Below, one piece after another: positions 1 through 9,085 of a stretch of 64,000 nt of DNA. A program made the translations under genes and the position numbers. The notes under the pieces were generated by a model. The model was not told the DNA's origin. It saw only the letters and a list, made by a program, of their open reading frames with translations, and made no database searches. This DNA comes from Isochrysis galbana (lineage: Eukaryota; Haptophyta; Isochrysidales; Isochrysidaceae), in contig CM030938.1 in the NCBI GenBank assembly GCA_018136815.1, positions 5,108,749 to 5,172,748 of the forward strand. The letters are read 5' to 3'. Position 1 is the first letter of the stretch. Each line of letters begins with the position of its first letter.

Positions 1-148
1 CCCTCGCTCAAGCCCGCCTGCCCGCCTTCCTCTGCTGACGGGCTTCAGCCCGTCAGCACCTCTGAAGTGGCCTCCCTCGCCGCGCCTGCCGCCGGCTTTG
101 CCCCTTCCTCATTGCCCTCAGGCCCTATGGGCCATCCCAATTCGTCAT
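1..148 (+). repeat. Interspersed repeat R1, copy 1 (5' part outside window)
   Basis: About 140 bp are nearly identical to 55640-55790 and related to 54139-54326 and 8320-8500. The shared stretch reads through the words 'cccgcctgcccgccttcc' and 'ggccctatgggccat'. In the more complete copies it follows an ATG, so it may be the 5' coding end of a mobile element. No function is assigned. The repeat relationship is directly visible; the mobile origin is inference. Confidence 0.75.
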
Positions 149-1640
149 TCCCCCAGTGTCTATCGTACGCTCAGCGCTGTCGCTCGAGCGCTCCGTGTCC
201 CCTTCTCGTGTCCCTCCTGCCCTCGTCCTCGCTCCGTGCTGTCGCATGTCGTCTGGGAGCGCCCGCTCGTCCTCGGCCCCCTTGTCGCGTGCCTCCCCCG
301 CCCCCGGTGGCACGCATCCCATCCCGCTGAGAGGCTGTACTTCACGTGTTACATACATCAGCCCCTCCACCTCCATACGCTCCACAGCCACAGCTCCACT
401 CCTCTCACAACACTTCTAGTGTCCTCTTTCGACGGAACGCCACCTCAGCGCATCTTCATGGAGGAGCGCAGGAGGAGGAGGGGGGGGGGAGGAGGAGGAG
501 GAGACCTCGACGGGCGGCGCCGCTGCTGCCGCAGGCCGCAGGCTCCTCGAGTCGCCATTCTTCGAAGAAATTCTTCGTTCTTCGAGTCGCAAGCGGAAGC
601 GAGCACGGCGAGAGACGATCGTGGATTTGGTGGTTTGGTGGTGGGCGAAGAGACGAGGAGACGAGGGAGCGCACCCTTGGCGTATGCTTCATTCAGCATG
701 TTGACTAAGTGTGGTGGGACAATCAGTCCCTCGAAGTTCTGGTGGAATGCCCTCGGCCCTCGGGGAACCAAGTATAAACTTAGTTTTTTATGAGTGTAGA
801 GGTAGAGCTAGGAGTTGCTCTAGTCCCCACGGCCCACGGGCCTAAATAAGGTCTAGCGCGCCTAGTGCCTAGTGCCTAGGCCTAGGCCCTAGGCCGACCG
901 AGGCGTCTAACTAACGTCTAATTAACCAAGGGTTATAATAGTACTAACTAATAGGATAAAATAAAATAAAAAGCGTCAACTTTTGATCGAAATTTAAGGT
1001 GCCCGACCCTCAAATTGTGACGACAAAATTTGGGTCCTCCCAAAACACAACACAAAACTTACGTACGAGCATGTACGTCGAAACGTGACAGTGACAATGA
1101 CAATGAATTGGTTGCACGCATGCGCATGCTCATGCATGCTCAAGAGAGAGGCCGCGTAACGATAACGAAATTTTGTTTTTCTATTTCTATCAAAACACTT
1201 CTCTCTAGTCGAGGGTGATCTTTCGTTCAGAGTTCAGAGTTCGGAGCAGAAGAATTGAATAACGCGACAACGCGACGTAACGCGCGTTAACGTTCACGCC
1301 TCACGCCTTCCTGGAACTTCCAGCTGGAACCTTCCTGAAACATGAACTTGTGAAAATTTTGTTTTTGGAGTTTACTACTGCAGATTACGACGATGATGAC
1401 CAAGATTTGAATATTATACTACGAGTAGTATTACTAGTATCCGGACTTAATTAAGTCACGCGCGACAGCTCGTCCCTGGCGAGTATTGATTGTACTACTA
1501 TCATCGTATTGCGGTCATGCGAGTCGTGGCTTGGTCTGCACCCCGTTCGTTTAGTCTACTTGGTAGAGCTCTAGATACTATCTACTAGAGTAGTAGATAC
1601 CAGGACGAGAAGGAGAAAAGAGAAGAGAGAGGAGAGACAG
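149..1640. other. Intergenic region
   Basis: No gene can be supported here. The stretch holds a purine-rich tract near 465-505, a short palindromic run built from 'cctagtgcctaggc' near 860-895, and AT-richer sequence from about 900 to 1600 that would carry the promoter of the small gene at 1649. The long open frames at 98-793 are low-complexity and lack recognisable domains. Confidence 0.5.
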
Positions 1641-1648
1641 CAGACAAG

Positions 1649-2077
1649 ATGCTGAGTGCGGCGCTTCCGATACCCCTGGCGACCACCGGGCTGGCACACG
1701 CGCCGTGGCGGCCCTTGGCGGCGGGGGCCTCAGTCATGAGTGGTCGTGCAGGCCTGCTCTCTCTCTGCGAGCTGCCTGATGACGACCTCGCTGCGGCTTT
1801 CGCGGCCGAGGCCAGGCGGCGACAGTCGAGAGTTGAGAGAGGCAGGCCAGGCCAGCCACCTCCTGTGCCGCCAAGCCCTGAGGGCGCGGGGGTGGTCCGT
1901 GAGGTGGTGCTACGAGACGGTAAAGCTGTTTCGATCCCTCGCCGTCCGCCACCCCCGAATTTCGATGAGCAGGGTGGAAATCGACTCTCCATCGCTGGGT
2001 TGGTTTTCGGAGGCGCTCTGACCCTAGTCACGCTTGGGCTTCTGCTGGCGATCGCAACTGCGGATGCAGGTGTGTAG
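1649..2077 (+). CDS. Small single-pass membrane protein, unknown
   Basis: A 142-residue open frame with a normal-looking start. The N-terminal 40 residues are rich in Ala, Leu and Pro and could be a targeting peptide. Residues 85-110 are basic and Pro-rich, and residues about 113-138 (LSIAGLVFGGALTLVTLGLL and following) form one clear hydrophobic helix close to the C-terminus. The build, a targeting-like N-terminus and one C-terminal helix, is like small plastid or mitochondrial membrane subunits, but I do not recognise the family. A competing frame on the opposite strand over the same DNA has no membrane helix or domain and is probably a shadow. An intron near the 3' end cannot be excluded because the last codons are followed by 'gtgtgtag'. 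Confidence 0.5.
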   Translation: MLSAALPIPLATTGLAHAPWRPLAAGASVMSGRAGLLSLCELPDDDLAAAFAAEARRRQSRVERGRPGQPPPVPPSPEGAGVVREVVLRDGKAVSIPRRPPPPNFDEQGGNRLSIAGLVFGGALTLVTLGLLLAIATADAGV

Positions 2078-2716
2078 GTGAATTGACTCGCAGCAAGACT
2101 AGCTGTCTGTTGACTCCAACCCGAAAGTGAGATACGTGCTTGTTCGTAGAGCGAACATTGACGACGCAGTATTTGCATCGCAGACTGCTTGTGCATGTGT
2201 ATGATGGGCTTTGTGTACCTGTGGGTGTCAATGATACAGACGCACACGTGCCCATATATTCCAGGACGGAGCTGCGCGTAGGAACTTCACCATTTTCAAC
2301 GCGAGGAAACAGGTAGAGATGTGCTGTGGTGCATCGTTTTCGCCCGGTCAACGGTCAGTTCGCGATCGACTACCAAAATGCCGTTTTTGCTGCTAGTGCT
2401 AAACAATTTCGCTTAGGTTGTGGCAGATTGTTCTGGTGAGGATTGCAGGTCGCTGCTAGTGAGAGCCATCATCATTAAGAAAACTTTTAACATTCCCGCC
2501 ACTCGCTACGCGCGCGGCCCTGCACATTTATCTCGTAGCCACGCCCGCTTCCCTTACCACTCCGACCACTCCTCCCACCTGCCTTGCGGCTTGTCCCCTC
2601 GTGCTATACTTAGGGGCTCGGTGCGTGGGGCTTCCGGTCGTGGGCGGTGTGGTGGGCGTAGTGGAGCTGTGGCTGTGATGTGAGTGGGAGATGAGATGTA
2701 ACATGAGATGTATGGA

Positions 2717-3359
2717 ACTATCGTTAAAACGATAGGGTCATGGAGCGCGCGCCGCCGCCCGCTCTCGCTGCCGCTGCCCTCGCCATGATGGACGAAGAGC
2801 TCACAGACACGCCGCTGTCGCCGAAGCGACCGTGCCAGGACGACCCCCCCGGCCAGGTGGGCACAAGAGCCGGCGGGCCGCGCCCGCGCATCACCACGAA
2901 CGACATGTGCAAAGCCGCCATGCTGGCACCAGCCAACAGGCAACACACCTCCAGCACAATCCACAGCCACACCAGCCACAAAGCACCAGAGGGACGAACC
3001 CATAGGGAAGGCCCCCGGGCCGGGACCCTACACAGCCGCGTTACCGCCCTCGTGCTCCGGCGCGAGGGGCCGGCCCGGCGCCATACAAGACAGGACCCCA
3101 TTGGGGAAATGTCGCATCAAAACAGGCATTGGAAAGAGAGCAACTTTGGACCCCCATCAGGGGAGACAGCGGCAACAGGGAGGACGACACCGGGGGGACA
3201 CTCCCCAGAGACGCCGAGGGACAGGCAGACGACCGCGCCTCGGGCGCTGGAACGACCAGCAAGACACCGGCCCCAGTGGCCCAACATAACCAGCACAATC
3301 ACGAATTTGGGCCAAAACAACAAGAGAGAGGGTGCAACCTCAGGTTTGGTTGTTTTTTT
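2717..3359 (+). mobile_element. Short LINE-derived element keeping both ends
   Basis: It starts with a hairpin (CTATCGTT-AA-AACGATAG) followed by 'gggtcATGGAGCGCGC', the 5' signature shared with 45107, 48340 (minus), 58431 (minus), 35861 and 44236. An open frame from 2740 (MERAPPPALAAAALAMMDEE...) matches the minus-strand copy at 45097-44753. The element ends at a small hairpin (AACCTCAGGTT) and seven T. The whole reverse transcriptase region is absent, so this is a roughly 640-bp non-autonomous derivative of the LINE family. No clear target duplication was found. Confidence 0.7.
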
Positions 3360-3668
3360 GGCAAGTGCCCCCCGTGTGGACGGTATAAGTTCTACTTAAA
3401 GGACCCCCTTATTAAGGTAGAAACTTGCAGGTTTCAGATGTATACTGGCATTCGTGCCAATTATTGTATTACATTTTTGGAACTGGCACTGGCGCAGCTG
3501 CGTCTTTTTCTGGATTCTTTTGTTTTTCCACAAGAGAATGATCACAAATACTGCGAGGACTATGCGATGTGACCGCAGAAAAGGGGACATCGCAGCCAGT
3601 CCCGCCGAACGAACACCGAACGAGTCCGCACGTTTCTTTTTTGTACCGGTATGTAGTAGGTATTCCAT

Positions 3669-3950
3669 ATGTCACCGGTAACATATCAGATGAAAATGCC
3701 TAAAGACTTCTTGTTTGAACTTAATAAAAAAGGCAATGATGCCATTGGCGCCAAAGAGTGGACACTGGCAATTAGAATTGCGAGTAATTTATGCTCATTG
3801 TCGGCTGATATGTACACAATTGCGAACACGCCAGCCGATAAACTCCACGTAGTTCTGCAACTGAATTCGGCAAAAGAAATGCTAGAATTTGCCACTGAAC
3901 AACTGCGAAAACAGGTCCGTGCGGATTGTTTGAGTTCTCTTTTTATTTAG
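3669..3950 (+). CDS. Unidentified small protein or exon, AT-rich
   Basis: An open frame of 93 residues; an internal Met (MPKDFLFELNKKGNDAIG...) is the likelier start. It looks coding: mixed composition, amphipathic helices (residues about 10-85), codons richer in A and T than in any host gene of this window. After ...TEQLRKQ the DNA reads 'CAG|GTCCGTG', so it could be an exon ending there. I do not recognise the family. The flanks 3370-3668 share the low GC. The composition suggests a separate origin from the neighbouring GC-rich genes (inference). Confidence 0.4.
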   Translation: MSPVTYQMKMPKDFLFELNKKGNDAIGAKEWTLAIRIASNLCSLSADMYTIANTPADKLHVVLQLNSAKEMLEFATEQLRKQVRADCLSSLFI

Positions 3951-4276
3951 CCTGTGGCGCGGCGGCGATATGCGTATATGGTATCTGGTGGGGTCCGCCA
4001 TCCGGATGGATCGTCGAAAACGGCCACGCAGCGCGCCCGGCATCGATTCGAAGTTGGGCTTTTTGCTGAGCTTTTGCGATTTTTGCGTCTTTTGTCAGTT
4101 TTTGATTACGTTTTGTTGTGGGGGCCCAAGGGGGGGGTCCGGGTCCTAATGGGCCCCGGATATGTGCTAGTTGGGTGTAATGGGAACTTTCTCCCGAAAA
4201 AAATCCTTAAATTTCCTCAATTCTGAGATGGTCATTTTTTCACCCCTTATAAAAAAACACTGTTTGACCGCCCTAG

Positions 4277-4340
4277 GGGGGGGCGCGGGCCACCGACCAT
4301 ATCTAAGCCCTTTTCCCCTATCCCCCTAGTAGTGCACGGG
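4277..4340 (+). repeat. About 60-bp segment shared with 57926-57986
   Basis: The segment running from the G-tract through 'ccaccgaccatatctaagcc' to 'ctagtagtgcacggg' is repeated essentially without change near 57926-57986. Immediately before it is the motif GTTTGACCGCCCTA (4258-4275), itself found at four other places. It looks like the end of a short interspersed element. No gene is visible between 3951 and 5061 other than this and the purine tract. Confidence 0.7.
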
Positions 4341-4670
4341 GGGAGTCGCCTGATGGCGGGGGGGAAAGGGCCGGGAGAGAGGGGGTGTAGAAAGTTTTGC
4401 TGCGTGAGTAGAAAGTAGAGGGTCCACGGCCGCGTGCGCGGTGAGACTATTAAGAAGTTAATAAATACAACAAAACACGACTTATGTTTAAAGAAAGCCA
4501 GAAGAAAAACCCAAAGTAAATTTACCCCAGTTGACTTGAGACCATTTTTAGAAGGCCGTTGCAGAGTCGTGCGGCGGCGGCGTTGCGATGGTCGTGATCC
4601 GCAGGAGGAGGAAGTGAAGAAAAGTACTCTACATGAGTATATAATTGTGGGGAGTCTTCACTTCCCCTTT

Positions 4671-4882
4671 TCTCTCTCTCTCCTCTCTTCTCTCTCTCTT
4701 TTGGACGAGAGATGGGAGGGAGAAAGGGAGATGGAGAGTGAGTGAGTAGGAGGAGAGGAGGAGGAGAGAGGGGGAAGGGAGCTCGAGGGAGAGCGCGCGG
4801 GAGAGAGAGACAGAGAGAGAGAGAGCGGGAGAGAAAGAGGGAGAGGGAGAAGGAAAGGGAGAGAGACAGAGAGAGAGAGAGA

Positions 4883-4922
<40 letters not shown>

Positions 4923-4985
4923 AGGGAGGGAGGGAGGGAGGGAGAGAGAGGGAGGGAGAGAGAGGAGAGTAGAGGGAGGGGAAAA
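4671..4985. repeat. GA/GGA microsatellite tract
   Basis: Roughly 300 bp of almost pure purine (GA)n with GGA and GGGA interruptions, preceded by a pyrimidine stretch (4668-4703). A second shorter (GA)n lies at 5230-5252, inside the first intron of the CK2 beta gene. The Ser/Leu/Pro or Arg/Glu open frames crossing it on either strand are by-products of the repeat and are not genes. Confidence 0.95.
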
Positions 4986-5061
4986 GGGAAGGGGAGGGGA
5001 GAAGGGGGGGGGGGAAGAGGGGGGGGGGGCGGAGAGGAGGCCGGCGCCGGCTCGGCGGCCC

Positions 5062-6869
5062 ATGCCCGCCACCACGCAGCCCGCCGCCGGCGCGGACTCG
5101 GGTGCGAGGCCGGCGAGGCACGGCACGCGCGCATAGCTCGGCAGACGCGCGCACGCAGAGCATGCGCGCGCAGGGCACGCGCGCGCGGACGCGCACGTAC
5201 GCTCGTGCGAGAGAGGGAAGCCGGGGGGAGAGAGAGAGAGAGAGAGAGAGGGGCTGAGAGAGCGCGCGGCTGGCGGGAAACAGTGGCACGCTGGCTGCGG
5301 CTTCCGGGAGTGTTTGAGCGCGCTTCAGACCGAGGTGGAGGTTGAGGCACAACACATACACCCACCCTCGCGCGCGCTCTGCCACAAACAAGCCCGCCCC
5401 CCTCCAACCCAGCCCTTGGCACCGTCTGCGCAGGCTGCTCAGAGGAGGACTCAGAGCTCTCCGGTTCGGACAACGACGACGCTACCTGGGTCTCGTGGTT
5501 CTGCTCCCTCAAAGGAAATGAATTCTTTACTGAAGTGGATGAGGACTTCATACAGGACGACTTTAACCTCACCGGGCTCTCCACACAGGCGAGGGCGTGG
5601 CAGTAGACGCCTGCGGCACTAGATGTGTGCGTGCGTGGAGGGGGGGGGGGGGGGCTGACGGCCACGAGGATGGCGAATGGTAGGGCGGCGCGTCTAGGAA
5701 GGTGTCGCTACCCTAGTGCGCGTTCATCGCGCGCTGCAGTGGTCCCCTCGCCGAGACGTGCCCACTCACGCACAGCTTGTCACATGTAGGTTCCCTACTA
5801 CGAATATGCGTTGGACCTCATCCTGGATGTGGACTCTCCACGGAACTCAGGCCTCAGCGACGAGCAGCAGGTGAGTCCTGCAGTTGGGGTAGGCAGGTGA
5901 CAACTGAGAGTGCTTCGAAGGAAGGCGTGTAACCAGGTTTCACAAAGCAGGCGGTGAACACTGCCTGTAAGCATGGCAAGCAGCTAGTGGCGAAAAGTGG
6001 CGTGTGGGTAGGTCGTTGTGAGGTTTGACGGGTCAGCCGTGATCTATGGGTGCGTGGACGGAGGCTTGTACTGTGAAATCAGGCGCCGAGCAGCCAAGCG
6101 CGTACTGGCATGCAATATTCACAGTGGTGATGCCCGGGCGCAGTGATTCCATGCCCGCTGCCAGAACACAGTTGGCAGCTTGTCTCGGTCTCGCTCGAGC
6201 ACGAAAGCCCTTCCATCCCCCTCACCACTCAACTGGCCACATTCATAGGACTCAGTGGAAGCGGCTGCCGAGATGCTCTACGGGCTAATCCACGCGCGTT
6301 ACATCATCACACCCCGTGGCATGTCGGGGATGCTGGGCAAGTATAAAAACATCCACTTTGGCCGGTGTCCCCGGGTATTTTGCCAAGGACAAGCAGTGCT
6401 GCCGGTGGGCCAGTCCGACATCCCACGCACACACACATGCAAGACTTTCTGCCCAAAGTGCGGGGATATCTACTACCCGCGCTCGTCGCGTCACGCAAAC
6501 ATTGATGGGGCATACTTTGGCACCACCTTTTGCCACCTCTTCATGCAAGCCTATTGGGACCTCACCCCTCCGCCCCCGCGTGAGTCGTATGTTCCTCGCA
6601 TCTTCGGCTTCAAGATATATAAGGGGCCAAAGAACAAGGACGGCAGCGCCGCAGTGGGTACAAGTAGTAGCGTGGCGACTTCACAGGGTGCAAGGCTGAT
6701 GCTCACCGCGCCGGCATCCGCCACTGCTCCGTCCACGGCACCTGAGGATGCCAAGCCTTTGGTAGCCCGAGGCAGCGCTGCGGCGGCTGGGTCAGATGGG
6801 GTGCGGCCTGGCTCGCGCTTAGGAAACGGCTCCGCAGAGGGCCAGGGGCCGGCTGCTGCCGCAGAATAG
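5062..6869 (+). CDS. CSNK2B: Casein kinase 2 regulatory subunit beta
   Basis: CK2 beta dimerises and docks the two catalytic alpha chains of this constitutive Ser/Thr kinase. Four exons join in phase: 5062-5101, 5434-5588, 5790-5870, 6249-6869, giving 298 residues. Visible family landmarks are [20 protein letters not shown] (31-50), [14 protein letters not shown] (66-79), the acidic N-terminal patch [14 protein letters not shown] (16-29), [14 protein letters not shown] (98-111), and the dimer zinc site with C132-x4-C137 and C160-x2-C163. The first intron begins GTGCGAG, the second uses a GC donor (CAG|GCGAGG) with a normal TAG acceptor, and the third begins GTGAGT. Beyond the conserved end (FGFKIYKG) there is an extra Ala/Gly/Ser-rich tail of about 80 residues that animal CK2 beta lacks. 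The start ATG is chosen because exon 1 splices in phase into the conserved part. Confidence 0.92.
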
Positions 6870-8310
6870 TGGCGCGCGGCAGCACCGACGGGACGCAGTT
6901 GCAGAGATGGGTTGCTGTCGCCTAGCGGGTGCGCTCGAGAGAGGTGCAGCTAGGAGTCACCCATTTCACGCAGTCGAGGCAATGTGAGGAACCCAAGTGG
7001 CGGGTGTGCGTTCCAGATGCATACACTCCCGCCACGTTGAGGGGCCACACGTTCACTCGAGAAGCGTAGGCGCCGACGACACAGGCGGGTGCCAGAGCCG
7101 TGCCGTCCCCTCCCCGTGGCCTTACGTCTTTCACGAATACAACGAGCCGTTCATGGGCTGCCGCGTGGCTCAAGGAGGAACTCTAGCTGACGCGTCTCCC
7201 GTGTAATCTCGTCGTTTGTGTTGGATACCTTCCTTACATCCTGGCGCAGAGCTGTGGAGTTGGAAGGCAACAGGGAAGGGCACGCGACTTTTGCTGTCGT
7301 CGTGTTCGAGGCACATTGGCGAGTGTGGCAGCTAGCCTGTGCGGCACGCCCACACATCGTTTGTCTTAATTTTGGTGAGTTGTAAGTTGTCTGTTGTTGT
7401 GTTCTCTAGTGGCTAGCGTCCGCAACCATTTCACCAGTTGTCAGTTGCTCCTAGTACGTATGTGGGCGATGGGAGACATGTGTGCAGTCGATCGTGTGTA
7501 GTCATATACGATGGATTATGAGGAACATGGTTTCGCACGTCTCTCTCTTTGTTTTGCGTGCGTTGTCCGCCGTGCGCTTGCACTTATACTTAATCTTAAT
7601 ACGTGAGCCACGAATGAATGCGCCTACCAGGCCCCGCTTCTAGGATGGGCGTTGCGTTATTTGACGTTTGATGCACATGATCGCCTTCAGTTTTGTTTGG
7701 GGGGGGGGGGGGGGGGCGCAGTGCACCGCCCTCCGGGCCCCGGTGTATTGCGCCGCGCTGCTGCATCCGCCGTCCCACTTGTGTGGGAAGGTCGTTTATA
7801 GATAGTGCATGTGCTAGGATTTTGGTGTTCCAATAACCAATAACAAAGTGGGGGTGTGGCGGGGGGAGGGGGGCGGGGGGAAGAAGGAGGGGGGTGGGGG
7901 TCGGTAGAAGTCATAAGGGCAGAAAGGGGACGGAAGAAGTCCCGCGCCATCTCTAGAGGGATCCCTTGACGCTTCTCGCGCGATGCCTCGAGGCACCGCC
8001 ACCCTTACGCCATCGGACTCGGAGGCAGCCTACGAGCTATGAGCCCTATCACGCCTCCCTTGAACGACTCTCTGTCGCCTCGGTCCCTCCAAGTCAGCTA
8101 TCTCGGTGTGAGGAGGGCCCGAGCCTCTTGCCTACCCGACTCCCTTCTTCATCGTCGTTCGTTGCTCTCGCTCTCGTTCTCGTTCTCGTTCCCGTTCCCG
8201 TTCTCGTCCCTCGTTCTCAACACTCAACCCGCAACCCGTACCAAACCTCAGCCTCAGCCTCAACCCCATCCCCAGCCTCGAGCCTTATCCATCGCCAATC
8301 CAATCGCCCA
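6870..8310. other. Intergenic region
   Basis: No gene is supported. It contains the 3' flank of the CK2 beta gene, a run of about 18 G (7699-7717), a G-rich stretch at 7860-7900, and CTCGTT-type short tandem repeats near 8170-8215. Open frames here are short, overlapping and without domains. Confidence 0.5.
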
Positions 8311-8319
8311 TGCTGCCGG

Positions 8320-8500
8320 GTCCGCTCCGTCCTCGTGCCCGTCATCGCCGCAAGCACGTCCTCCCGCCTCCCTCTGCTGAGGAGGTGGTCAAGGTCAAGC
8401 CCGCCATTCCATCACTCTCGTGCGCTCAAGCCGCGCCTACCGCCCATCGGACCGCTTCCGTATCTTCGCAGATCGAGCTAGTGGTCATGCTCGATGACGA
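8320..8500 (+). repeat. Interspersed repeat R1, divergent copy
   Basis: Matches 54139-54326: both run through 'tccgctccgtcctcg', 'cctctgctgaggaggtggtc' and 'gtggtcatgctcgat'. It is less similar to the copies at 1 and 55617. It lies at the 3' side of the minus-strand phosphatase-fold gene. Confidence 0.7.
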
Positions 8501-9085
8501 TCATGCACACATAGCAGGCCTGCGCGTATGAGTCGATAAGCCAACACCTCACGATTTTTCGTTGCAGAACGTCACAATCACAATACTAGAAAGAACACAC
8601 ACAAAATACAACAAACAGCACATACACAAGCACGTGCGCGCCATCACGCCACCCTGCGTTAAATCTTGATCGCCTAGTTGGCTATAGCGCAACAGCCAAG
8701 CCGCCAAAGTCCCGCGTAGGCAAAGCACAACGCGCGGCGTAGCTGCATACCACCAATTCAACGACGAGGAGAGATGGGATGCGAACGGAATCATGTACAG
8801 AAGACCATGGAGAGCTGAACTAAAGCAGGCCCCGAAATACTTTCAATGAAGTCAGCCGCTGCGGCCAGCCAGGCGATACTTATTGTGGCGCAAGGCTTAA
8901 CACCCGGCGGCAACGAGAACCCGCATAAGACCCACTGGGCGCGGCCAGGGGCAAGCAGGTCACGCAAACGGGCGGAGCACGGGTGGCCTCGATGCCCCTT
9001 CGGCATTTCGCTAGCCCAGCACCGAGCCGGCCGGAGGCCCCGTGGCGTGCTGGTTGGCCCGCACATTTGAGAGAGCGAGCCCTGC

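Noticed and set aside
4658-5665. Long Ser/Leu/Pro and Arg/Glu open frames across the GA tract
   Set aside because: They exist in several frames on both strands simply because the dinucleotide repeat lacks stop codons; the real gene there is the spliced CK2 beta gene.
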